Origin: Enterococcus devriesei
Lineage (GTDB): Bacteria > Bacillota > Bacilli > Lactobacillales > Enterococcaceae
Assembly (NCBI RefSeq): GCF_001885905.1
Contig: NZ_JXKM01000007.1
Location: forward strand, 115,507 to 179,506
Length of the DNA stretch: 64,000 nucleotides
Reading direction: 5' to 3'
A model generated the notes under the pieces. The model searched no databases. It had not been told where the DNA came from and was given only the letters and a program-made list of their open reading frames with translations. How positions within the stretch are numbered: the stretch's first letter is position 1; each line of letters starts with the position of its first letter. Both the position numbers and the translations under genes were made by a program. Shown here piece by piece: positions 1-7,827 of this stretch.

Positions 1-39
1 TTTTCGAATAAACGGCGTTCCAGGCGTAGCCTCTTCGGA

Positions 40-100
40 AATAAGCCAAATAATCTCAAAAAATATGAGAAGCTATTTTCCAATTATTCGACTTATTGCT
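40..100. repeat. imperfect stem-loop repeat, copy A
   Basis: The outer arms AATAAGCCAAATAAT and AATTATTCGACTTATT pair imperfectly around a centre containing GAGAAGC. A related structure lies at 53305-53416, with the same AATAAG / CTTATTGCT ends and central GAGAAGC. This suggests a short dispersed palindromic element. The rest of 1-183 shows no gene. Confidence 0.4.
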
Positions 101-183
101 ATGAAACACAGCGATTGCTTCAGCAGAGCTTATTATGAAAAATAGGACGCCATTTTTGACAGACCTTCTTTGATTTCTTTTTT

Positions 184-678
184 TTATGGGACGCGCTGCT
201 TTTCTAAAATGAAATCAAAATTACTCATTGCTAAAGTAGTTAGAATATATTGACTAAATTCTTCTTTCGCCAGATGGAAAACGCGTGAATACGCTGTAGC
301 GAATAGGTCGCGAAGCTTTACATTAAAGCTGTTAAGCCCAAAATTCAATTGTCGTAAGTGTTGGATTTCAAGGCGATTCTTTAGTAAGTAGCTCATGAGT
401 TCAGCATTAAAATAATCGTAGCTGTCGAACCGGGAATCATACTGTTGTTGTGCGCTGCTTTCTTTTAGCACACGCTCAATGAAATCAATGTGTTGATCAA
501 TTAATTGCTCGGCCAGTTGGTAAGTATTTTCATAATGAGCATAAAAAGTCGTGCGATCAATCTTGCTCGCTTTCGCTAGCTTAGAGACAGAAATCTGTTC
601 AAAAGGCATTTCGGCAAGCAATTTCATAAAATATATTTGCAGCATTTCATCGGTTCGTTCAAAACGTAAGTCTCCCAT
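184..678 (-). CDS. TetR/AcrR-family transcriptional regulator
   Basis: A 164-residue protein with a TetR-type N-terminal helix-turn-helix at about residues 25-55 (VSKLAKASKIDRTTFYAHYE). The C-terminal ligand domain has no recognisable specificity. The start is the ATG preceded by AGGAGGAAGATA. It is transcribed divergently from the paralogue pair at 807-2524, and the shared intergenic region holds an 8-bp inverted repeat (721-750), so it probably represses itself and those two genes. Its ligand is unknown. The family call is firm; the target is inference from position. Confidence 0.85.
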   Translation of the reverse strand: MGDLRFERTDEMLQIYFMKLLAEMPFEQISVSKLAKASKIDRTTFYAHYENTYQLAEQLIDQHIDFIERVLKESSAQQQYDSRFDSYDYFNAELMSYLLKNRLEIQHLRQLNFGLNSFNVKLRDLFATAYSRVFHLAKEEFSQYILTTLAMSNFDFILEKQRVP

Positions 679-720
679 TATCTTCCTCCTAACAAATCTA
701 TTCTACACACTGTTGTATTA

Positions 721-750
721 ATCTACAAAGAAGAAATCTTAGTTGTAGAT
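721..750. promoter_or_regulatory. candidate TetR operator palindrome
   Basis: ATCTACAA (721-728) and TTGTAGAT (743-750) are perfect 8-bp inverted arms around an inner AAGA/TCTT dyad. They lie between the divergent TetR gene and the gene starting at 807. The size and placement suit a TetR dimer site; binding is inferred. Confidence 0.6.
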
Positions 751-806
751 ATTCGCTTATTCTCCCAGTAGTATAAAGCCAACAAATGAAAGTGGAGGTT
801 TCCCAG

Positions 807-1658
807 ATGAGTGATTATAAAATTAGCTTTAAAGTAGATGGTCGGATTGTTCCAGAAAAAGAAATACTAGAGATGGAGCTTAGTCGCTATCACCAGGTCT
901 TTCATATTTTTGATAAAAAAAATATTCCAATCCATTTGGATGAGCAAGAAGTCTCCCTTAACGAGTTACTTCAGCTCCCATTAGATCAGGCGAAAATTGC
1001 CTTAGCTCAAACGCGTGAAGCGCTAGGAAAAGAACGAACGTTAGAACTTTTTGCTTCCGAAATTGAACGAGGAGATGCTATGTGGCATGAAATCGCTGGT
1101 TCTTCCGAAGCGGGTGTGAATATGCAAACAGCTTATGTAGAAGTAGAAACAGAAAATATTACGTTAGAGCAATTTATGATGTTCAACCAGCACCTAATGA
1201 AAGAAAACAATCTTTATTTACCTTCGACGATCCATCCTGAACACTATTATTTCGATGCCAATAGTAAAGGGGAACAAATTATTGTGGAGACGTTCGGAAT
1301 GTACAAAGATCCTTCTTATTTAGATTTGAAACCGGGGAGTAAAGCGGATTATCCAGTACGACCTGCGCAAGATGTCGATCTGGTAATGGCGGGAAAGACC
1401 TATTTAGCAAATGATCATAGTGATACAAAGATGTTAGGGATGCATCAATTATCTAAAACAGACAATGGAATGAAAGTAAAATTAGGAGTCTTCTTACCAG
1501 AAAATGCCCCAAAAGAAATTGCGGAAGGTCATAAGTGGCATTTGATGGTTGAGTTCAATAATGGGCTGCATATTGCGGCACAGCAACATCCTAACTTTTT
1601 TCAAAAAAAGGTGATGGATGTGGCATTGAATCGTATAAAAAAACAACAAGAAGAATAA
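807..1658 (+). CDS. uncharacterised protein, first of a tandem paralogue pair
   Basis: I do not recognise this 283-residue protein. It has no signal peptide or membrane segment and appears cytoplasmic. It shares clear blocks with the next gene: a HPEH motif followed about 25 residues later by an E-x-FGMY motif, and a C-terminal E-G-H-x-x-H/L-x-x-x-x-E-F block. The two are therefore diverged duplicates. The start at 807 is chosen because GGAGG at 795-799 is correctly spaced; an in-frame ATG at 786 lies upstream of that site. The divergent TetR gene suggests inducible expression. The conserved histidines and glutamates could be metal or catalytic residues, but that is speculation. Confidence 0.7.
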   Translation: MSDYKISFKVDGRIVPEKEILEMELSRYHQVFHIFDKKNIPIHLDEQEVSLNELLQLPLDQAKIALAQTREALGKERTLELFASEIERGDAMWHEIAGSSEAGVNMQTAYVEVETENITLEQFMMFNQHLMKENNLYLPSTIHPEHYYFDANSKGEQIIVETFGMYKDPSYLDLKPGSKADYPVRPAQDVDLVMAGKTYLANDHSDTKMLGMHQLSKTDNGMKVKLGVFLPENAPKEIAEGHKWHLMVEFNNGLHIAAQQHPNFFQKKVMDVALNRIKKQQEE

Positions 1659-1741
1659 AGCCGTTGTAAATTCAAAAAACGATTTGTTACTAGAAATAAA
1701 GATTAACAACTAAATTACTGTAAAGTTTGAGAGGGAAATTT

Positions 1742-2524
1742 ATGAATACTATTAGCGTAATCTTTAATGTGAACGGAACGAATTGGGAAGGCCCACATAT
1801 CGAGGAACTGGCTTATCAGCGGAATCTTCATGTCTTACACCAAATGAAAACTCATGGAATGACAATCAAAAATGGGGAAACTATATTATCTGATGATGAC
1901 ATTGATTATTTGACGAAAGAACAGGCCTGGAAGGTTTCTGTTGAAAATCGAATGGCGCATACCGGACAGGAAATTCAAAAGATGTATCAAGACTCTTTTG
2001 CGAAATCAGACGAAATGTGGAAAGAGCTTGTCTTTTCACAAAACAAACCGATGCGGCGATCTTATTGCCACATGAAGGTTGAAGGTGTTTCTCTAGAAGA
2101 ATTCATGAAGATCATGGGTGCAATGCAAAAAGATGAAAAAGTTGGCCTATCTGCCCATCCTGAACATTTTCAAACTATCGTGAATGAAAAGGATATCACT
2201 GGTATCGAACCTTTCGGAATGTATGGCACCCCTACACTAGTCCATGTTGCGATTATTCAAGAAGGTCAGCTAAGTGCAACTATTTTAGCAGATAAGGATG
2301 ATACCTACCCTATTTCAATGACTGGATTGGCACGCTTAACTGATAATGTAACGGATGTAAACATTCCGTACCACCAGTTCAAGCCATTGAAAGATGGTTT
2401 TGAAGCTAAGTTGGCTGTGTATTGGCCCGAGCAGGTAGTTGACGAAATCGTTGAGGGACATTCTTTGCACCTAGCAACAGAATTTTATGAAGGCTTAAAA
2501 ATGATTGTGAAGGCTCAAAATTAA
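1742..2524 (+). CDS. uncharacterised protein, second of a tandem paralogue pair
   Basis: A 260-residue protein, diverged from its upstream neighbour but keeping the HPEH...E-x-FGMY block (about residues 137-165) and the C-terminal EGH-x-LH segment. It has no signal peptide or transmembrane helix. The ATG at 1742 follows a GAGAGGG-type ribosome site; an upstream TTG is possible but less likely. The 80-bp gap from the previous gene has no strong terminator, so the two are probably co-transcribed, and a terminator follows. The function is unknown. The duplication may mean a heteromer or divided substrate specificity. Confidence 0.7.
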   Translation: MNTISVIFNVNGTNWEGPHIEELAYQRNLHVLHQMKTHGMTIKNGETILSDDDIDYLTKEQAWKVSVENRMAHTGQEIQKMYQDSFAKSDEMWKELVFSQNKPMRRSYCHMKVEGVSLEEFMKIMGAMQKDEKVGLSAHPEHFQTIVNEKDITGIEPFGMYGTPTLVHVAIIQEGQLSATILADKDDTYPISMTGLARLTDNVTDVNIPYHQFKPLKDGFEAKLAVYWPEQVVDEIVEGHSLHLATEFYEGLKMIVKAQN

Positions 2525-2537
2525 TAGTAAAAAATAG

Positions 2538-2581
2538 AAAAAGTTCAAGATCTTTTTGCTAGAAAGATCTTGAACTTTTTT
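2538..2581. terminator. rho-independent terminator
   Basis: AAAAGTTCAAGATCTTT pairs with AAAGATCTTGAACTTTT and is followed by a T run. It has A- and T-rich flanks, so it can serve the genes converging from both sides. Confidence 0.85.
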
Positions 2582-2595
2582 ATGGCTTCAGGGGA

Positions 2596-4257
2596 TTACT
2601 TACTTAATTTTCCTTGTTCTAAATGCAGTCGTTTTTCTGCAATCTTCAAGGTACTGTTGCGATGAGAAACGAGGATCATGGTTTTGTCCTGCAATCGTTC
2701 TTTGAAGGCGGCTAGGATAGCTTGCTCATTGACATAGTCAAGGTTGCTAGTCGGTTCGTCTAGCAGAATCAACGGCGCATCATAGACCAGTAAGCGGGCA
2801 AGTCCGATTCGTTGCCGTTCGCCATCAGAAATACCGCGGGCCAGTTTGCTAAGCTCCGTTTGATAGCCTTCTGGCAATGAAATGATCCAATCATGAATCG
2901 CCGCGGCTTTGGCGGCTTCTTCGATGGCTGCTTGGGAGACGCTTTCTCGCTTCAAAGAAATATTATTGGCGATCGTGTCTTCAAAGAGAAAGGTCGATTG
3001 TTCCATGACCCCTTCTAATTGATGGAGCGCTCCTTCGGAAAGTTGTGAAAGCTCCTGATTGTTAACGGTGATTTTCCCGCTGGCAGGGTCCCAATAGCGC
3101 ATCAGTAATTTCAATAGCGTACTTTTGCCGCTGCCGCTTTTCCCGCTGATGCCAATGCTTTGGCCTTTTTTTAGTGCCAGAGAAATTTGATCCAGCACTT
3201 TTTTCTGCTGATTAGGATAAGAAAAGGACAGTTGTTCTGCCGTCAGCTGTTCCATTTCCGTGATTGTTTGGCTATTTTTATCAAACGTCACAAAGGGTTC
3301 TTCATGAACTAGTTGATACAGGCGCCGACCGCTAGAAAAAGTCGTCAATAGCGCATTGCCTAGATTGCCTAAGGCTAAGACCGGACCAAAAGAACTCAAG
3401 CTTAAAACAACGGAAAGAATGATCGTATTTGTTGGAAGACCGTGCTTATTGCCAAAATAAAAGACGATCAACGTCGTTCCAATCACCACTGCTTCGCTGA
3501 AAAGCTGCAGCGTATTGCCTTGGAAAATACGGCGCCGGTTTTGTTGATTTAATACTCGACTATCCGTGTTTAGTTTTGTCAGTCGTGTTTTTTCTAACTG
3601 GAATTGGGCAATGTCTTTAATGCTATTGGCGTTTTCCATGATCGTCTGACTGACTGCGACAAAGGCTGTTTTATAGTCGTCACCGATTTGTTGATTTCTG
3701 CGGTAGCTGATGAAGGGAATGATGGCGCCAATCAAAAGCTGTCCCATCAATAACAGAAAAGCAAGTCCCAAGTCATAGCTGGCAAGAAAAAGAAAGGTCA
3801 CAAGCATCGTTCCGATCGCGATAAAGACGGGCGAAATCGTATGAGCGAAAAAAACTTCTAAAGCTTCGACATCGGTTGAAATCGACGTAATCAAGTCGCC
3901 GCTGTTTTTTCCGGTTAAACGAGCCGGACCAATCTTCCGTAAGGCGGCGAAAATTTCTTCCCGAATATGGGCCAAAAGACGAAAGGCAATGTCATGGTTT
4001 TGATATTGTTCCAAATAACGAGCAACGCCCCGCAAGATGCCACAGGCAATCAATAAGCCAAGGATCAGGCTTAGATTGACCGCTGTGCCTGCAATCAAAC
4101 GCAGCAAGGTCAAGGTACTGATGACAGGGATCGCCACGACGGCGAGGTTGCTGATGATCCCTAAAAAAATCGCTAAAGTCATCTTACCTTTGAAAGGCTT
4201 GGCAAAGGTCAGCAGCCAACGAATCAAGGTACGATCTTTCAAGGTATTATCTTTCAT
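2596..4257 (-). CDS. ABC transporter half-protein, permease-ATPase fusion (CydC-like)
   Basis: A 553-residue exporter-fold ABC protein: six N-terminal membrane helices (about residues 15-300) fused to an ATPase with Walker A GKSGSGKST, signature SDGERQR (a variant of LSGGQ) and Walker B LILLDEPTS. It overlaps the upstream half-transporter by 11 bp, so the two probably form a translationally coupled heterodimer. By similarity such pairs are often annotated CydCD (thiol export for cytochrome bd assembly), but no cydAB is nearby. The operon starts with a DUF454 gene behind a Fur-like box, so a role in iron, haem or siderophore movement, as for IrtAB or YbtPQ, is an alternative. Confidence 0.8.
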   Translation of the reverse strand: MKDNTLKDRTLIRWLLTFAKPFKGKMTLAIFLGIISNLAVVAIPVISTLTLLRLIAGTAVNLSLILGLLIACGILRGVARYLEQYQNHDIAFRLLAHIREEIFAALRKIGPARLTGKNSGDLITSISTDVEALEVFFAHTISPVFIAIGTMLVTFLFLASYDLGLAFLLLMGQLLIGAIIPFISYRRNQQIGDDYKTAFVAVSQTIMENANSIKDIAQFQLEKTRLTKLNTDSRVLNQQNRRRIFQGNTLQLFSEAVVIGTTLIVFYFGNKHGLPTNTIILSVVLSLSSFGPVLALGNLGNALLTTFSSGRRLYQLVHEEPFVTFDKNSQTITEMEQLTAEQLSFSYPNQQKKVLDQISLALKKGQSIGISGKSGSGKSTLLKLLMRYWDPASGKITVNNQELSQLSEGALHQLEGVMEQSTFLFEDTIANNISLKRESVSQAAIEEAAKAAAIHDWIISLPEGYQTELSKLARGISDGERQRIGLARLLVYDAPLILLDEPTSNLDYVNEQAILAAFKERLQDKTMILVSHRNSTLKIAEKRLHLEQGKLSK

Positions 4258-5974
4258 GAAGGCTTCCTCCTTCCAATTGCCGATTTTCTTCGGTGAAGTA
4301 GGCGTTGAAGTAAGCCGACGTTTGCTTCAGTTTTTGCGGCGTGCCGGCTTCAACGATTCTTCCATCTTTGAAGACATAGATCTGATCGGCGTCTAAAACA
4401 TTATATAAACGATGGGAGACGAAAATTACGATGGCGTTTTTGGCCAAGTTTTTTAAGGTGTGTAAAATAATTTCTTCACTCTCAATATCCACACCTGAAG
4501 TAATCTCATCGAAAATATAAAAATCAGCCGAAGTCGCCAAGGCGCGAGCTAAAATCAAGCGCTGGCGTTGTCCGCCAGATAAATTTTGACCATTTTCTGC
4601 AAGCAGCGTATCTAATTGCTGAGGTAGTTGTCGAACAAAAGCCGCTAATTTTACTTGCTCTAACAATTCCCACAGCTCCCTGTCTGTTAACTGCGGATTG
4701 GCTAACAATAAATTTTCCCGAAGACTCGCAGCGTAAAGAAAATCTTTTGTATTCACTAATCGTCCTTTTTGAAATAATACCGTGTTGCTGAGGTTTTTTA
4801 AATCTGTGTTGTTCCATTGGATGATTCCTTGATAATCGTCCAGTTGATTCAAAAGTAATTGGGCCAAGGTGCTTTTGCCAGAGCCGGATTTTCCAACAAA
4901 GGCAGTAAAACTTCCTCTAGTTAGCTGTAAAGAAATATCCGTTAAGGACGGTGTGGGTTGTTTGGCGTAAGTGAAATCTAGCTTCTCGACGGTGATCGTG
5001 TTCAAGGGTTCTGGCCAAGTCGTGATCGTCCCGGCAGTCTTTTCTGGCAAGGCTAAATAATCAAAAATTTTGCTGCAAGAGCTGATACCGTTCATGGCGA
5101 CATGGAATAGCGAACCTAATTGTCGCATCGGTAAGAAAAATTCAGCGCCGACTAAAATAAAAAGCAAGGTGCCATAAACAGATAATTGCTGTTGCTGAAA
5201 AGCGATCAAAGCCAGTCCGATTCCTAAGGCGGCACCGCTATAAGAAAAAATATCCATGATCGTAATGGAATTTAGCTGCATCGACAATAGGCTCATAGTA
5301 GCTTTACGAAATTTTTGTGCATCTTCCGCTAATTCTTGTTGTTTTGCCGCGTCTTGGTCGTAAGCTTTCAAGACGCTTAACGCACTGAGACTCTCGTGGA
5401 ATCGTGTTCCTAGATTTGTGTAGTGATCCCAGTATTTTCCTAAAATTCGTTTGGCGATCTTCATCACCGCTATAATAGTCAGAGGAATGAAGGGAACACA
5501 GATCAGCATCGCTACCGCTGGCTGCCATGCCAGCTGGACTAAATAAAGGAATAAAAGCAATGAAGCTAACAGACAATAAAAAAGCTGCGGTAAAAAATGG
5601 GCATAATACATTTCTAGCTGTTCGATACCATCACCCGCATATTGTGCCAAGGTTGTAGCGGGAAGCTGACGAGTAGAGTTTCCTAAACGAAACGCTTTTT
5701 CCATTACTTTGGTTCGCAAAGCGATGCGCAATTCGGTGGAAGCCCGGTCGGTCAAATGGGCAGATAAACGAATCAAGCTTAATTTACCTAAGAGCGCCAA
5801 CAAGATCTGTCCGAAAAGCAACTCCTTTACAGCTCCACCGGCTAAAACGGTACTTAATAGCAACGCTAAGCTACGCCAAATAAAAAGCGATAGTGCAAGG
5901 CTAATACAACGGATCACCACTTGTAAGAATAGCGTTTCCTTTTTGGCGATCGCGAATAGGCGGCGATCAATCAT
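4247..5974 (-). CDS. ABC transporter half-protein, permease-ATPase fusion (CydD-like)
   Basis: A 575-residue partner of the preceding entry: N-terminal membrane domain, then an ATPase with Walker A GKSGSGKST, canonical signature LSGGQRQRL and a Walker B segment FYIFDEITSG in which the catalytic Glu is kept. The partner has a degenerate signature and this one a canonical signature, as in asymmetric heterodimeric exporters. Its start overlaps the DUF454 gene by 8 bp, so the three genes form a tight operon. The substrate cannot be read from the sequence; CydD-like is a family label, not a proven function. Confidence 0.8.
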   Translation of the reverse strand: MIDRRLFAIAKKETLFLQVVIRCISLALSLFIWRSLALLLSTVLAGGAVKELLFGQILLALLGKLSLIRLSAHLTDRASTELRIALRTKVMEKAFRLGNSTRQLPATTLAQYAGDGIEQLEMYYAHFLPQLFYCLLASLLLFLYLVQLAWQPAVAMLICVPFIPLTIIAVMKIAKRILGKYWDHYTNLGTRFHESLSALSVLKAYDQDAAKQQELAEDAQKFRKATMSLLSMQLNSITIMDIFSYSGAALGIGLALIAFQQQQLSVYGTLLFILVGAEFFLPMRQLGSLFHVAMNGISSCSKIFDYLALPEKTAGTITTWPEPLNTITVEKLDFTYAKQPTPSLTDISLQLTRGSFTAFVGKSGSGKSTLAQLLLNQLDDYQGIIQWNNTDLKNLSNTVLFQKGRLVNTKDFLYAASLRENLLLANPQLTDRELWELLEQVKLAAFVRQLPQQLDTLLAENGQNLSGGQRQRLILARALATSADFYIFDEITSGVDIESEEIILHTLKNLAKNAIVIFVSHRLYNVLDADQIYVFKDGRIVEAGTPQKLKQTSAYFNAYFTEENRQLEGGSLHER

Positions 5975-6365
5975 TGGGTTCCCCTGCCTTTACAGACGCC
6001 CGTTTGCCTCGTAAATACCACGTCAAGCCAACCACGTGAGCGAGATAGACAATCACTAAACAAATCCGCATCGGTGTGTTATCCACCAAAAGTCCGGGGA
6101 TCATAAAGACGACTAAGATCATCAAAAACATTTTGACCATTCCGGCGTTAGTGATTTTCTTTTTGACGATGGGTTCCTCTACCGCACGCTGATAAAAGGA
6201 GGAGTGAATAAATTTATTGTAATATTTATCTGAACTGCGCAGCCAAAAGAACGCTGTCAGTAAATAAAAGACCGTTGTTGGTAAAAAAGGTAAAAAGATT
6301 CCTAGCGTTCCTAGCGCAAAAGTCATTGCACCAAGCGTAAAATAAATGATTTTCTTCACATACAT
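5967..6365 (-). CDS. DUF454 (YbaN-like) small membrane protein
   Basis: A 132-residue protein with the family's N-terminal pattern: a hydrophobic segment ending GIFLPFLPTTVFYLL, then FWLRSSDKYY, and two further C-terminal helices (three or four membrane spans). The ATG at 6365 is preferred because AAAGG lies 5 nt upstream; a GTG at 6371 overlaps that site. It is first in the operon with the two half-ABC transporters and may assist them. DUF454 has no settled biochemical role. The promoter just upstream carries a Fur-like box. Confidence 0.8.
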   Translation of the reverse strand: MYVKKIIYFTLGAMTFALGTLGIFLPFLPTTVFYLLTAFFWLRSSDKYYNKFIHSSFYQRAVEEPIVKKKITNAGMVKMFLMILVVFMIPGLLVDNTPMRICLVIVYLAHVVGLTWYLRGKRASVKAGEPND

Positions 6366-6407
6366 GACCACCTTTAAATGGAATAAAAAAATAAGTACTT
6401 ACAGCTA

Positions 6408-6436
6408 ATTTTATGCTAAATGAAAATGATTATCAA
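6408..6436 (-). promoter_or_regulatory. leftward promoter overlapped by a Fur-like box
   Basis: On the minus strand, TTGATA and TAAAAT are separated by exactly 17 bp. The -35 and spacer contain TGATAATCATTTTCA (plus strand 6421-6435), which fits the 7-1-7 Fur consensus TGATAATNATTATCA with one mismatch. Repression of the DUF454/ABC operon by an iron-type Fur-family regulator is inferred. PerR or Zur boxes are related and not excluded. Confidence 0.65.
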
Positions 6437-6574
6437 TCTCTTAAAATAAATTGATTTTGTCTTTAATGGATTCAGGTTAAATGGAATGAAAATAATGGTA
6501 TCGCTATCACGTGAAAACACGTAAAATGAATTTTGAGAGAAAAGGAACATTAGGTCTAAATCAAGGGGGATATT

Positions 6575-7729
6575 GTGAAAAAAATTTGGAGAGTCAGTTT
6601 GCTTGTTTTATTATTTCTAAGCGGCTGCAGCAGCAATGAGCCAGCTAAGGAGTCTCAGGAATCTTCAACATCAGTCTCAGAAACCAAAGCAGATCCGACA
6701 GTAAAAATAAACTTTTCAGCCGTGGGAGATAATCTAATTCATGATTTTATTTATGATCATTTGAGAAATTCGGATGGTACGTATCGTTTTGATGAGCTGT
6801 ATCAGCCTACGAAATATTTGAATCAAGATCGAGATATTGCTTATATCAATCTGGAGACGATTTGTGCCGGTGAGGAATTAGGCTTATCAGGTTATCCGTT
6901 ATTCAATGGTCCTACGCAAGTGTTAGATTCATTGCATCGCGCGGATTTCAATTGGATATCAGCTGCTAGTAATCACACCTTTGATCGAGGGGAAGCAGGA
7001 ATCGTCAAACAACTGGAACATTTGGAAAAATATCCGGACATGACAGTGACCGGTTCGCAAAAATCGCCTGATGCACCTCGGATGCAGGTGAAGGAGGTCA
7101 AGGGAGTGAAGGTTGGTTTGATGTCCTATACCTTTGGTTTAAATGGGTTAGAGTTGCCGGCTGGCAAAGAATATTTAGTCAATTTGATTGATCCAGAGCA
7201 GATTAAAAAAGATATGGAACAACTGAATCAGCAAAGCGATGTCCAAGTGGTTAGTATGCATTGGGGCGAGGAGTATCAATTCAGTCCGAACGACGAACAG
7301 CGGCAGTTGGCGCAATTATTAAGCGATGCGGGGGTGGATGTCGTTGTGGGGGGACATCCTCACGTGATCCAGCCAATGGATTATCTAACTGGTGCAGCGG
7401 GAAATCAAACTTTAGTCATGTACTCGTTAGGGAATTTTATTTCTTCTCAAGCTGAAGCTGATCGAATGCTTGGTGGCATGGCCCGCTGGTCGTTGGAGTA
7501 CGATAAAGAAACGCAGCAGGTTAACATTGCTGACGCGGAGTTTTGGCCGATGATCACTTATATCGGAAGTGACTATCAAACCTATCAGACTTACGCTTTG
7601 AAAGATTATACGGATGATTTGGCTCAGCAGCATGCGATCCACGTTAATCAAGGCCAAGATTTGTCACGGGAGTATTTTATCCGACGTACGAATGAGATCA
7701 TGAATGATCAAGTGAAACTGGTGTATTAA
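6575..7729 (+). CDS. CapA-family (PGA_cap) lipoprotein, putative metallophosphatase
   Basis: A 384-residue predicted lipoprotein: a positively charged start, hydrophobic stretch and lipobox LSGC (Cys at about residue 18), then a Ser-rich linker. The domain carries the calcineurin-like motifs of CapA/PgsA relatives: GDNLIHD, NLET, SNHTFDRGE, MHWGEEY and GGHPHVIQ. CapA proteins are linked to poly-gamma-glutamate capsule, but no capB/capC is nearby, so the substrate is unknown. It starts at GTG after AAGGGGGA. It diverges from the Fur-box operon and is followed by a strong terminator. Confidence 0.85.
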   Translation: MKKIWRVSLLVLLFLSGCSSNEPAKESQESSTSVSETKADPTVKINFSAVGDNLIHDFIYDHLRNSDGTYRFDELYQPTKYLNQDRDIAYINLETICAGEELGLSGYPLFNGPTQVLDSLHRADFNWISAASNHTFDRGEAGIVKQLEHLEKYPDMTVTGSQKSPDAPRMQVKEVKGVKVGLMSYTFGLNGLELPAGKEYLVNLIDPEQIKKDMEQLNQQSDVQVVSMHWGEEYQFSPNDEQRQLAQLLSDAGVDVVVGGHPHVIQPMDYLTGAAGNQTLVMYSLGNFISSQAEADRMLGGMARWSLEYDKETQQVNIADAEFWPMITYIGSDYQTYQTYALKDYTDDLAQQHAIHVNQGQDLSREYFIRRTNEIMNDQVKLVY

Positions 7730-7741
7730 AAAAAGAAAGCT

Positions 7742-7780
7742 AATAGGAGCTGGGATATTAATACAATCCCAGCTCCTATT
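7742..7780. terminator. bidirectional terminator
   Basis: A perfect 15-bp stem, AATAGGAGCTGGGAT / ATCCCAGCTCCTATT, lies between two convergent genes. Confidence 0.85.
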
Positions 7781-7827
7781 TACGGATAAACGGTGGTCAA
7801 GAAGTAGCTTCTGTCCCAACCTCTTTT

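Noticed and set aside
2596-5974. Naming the ABC pair cydC and cydD outright
   Set aside because: No cytochrome bd genes are nearby and a Fur-like box suggests another role.
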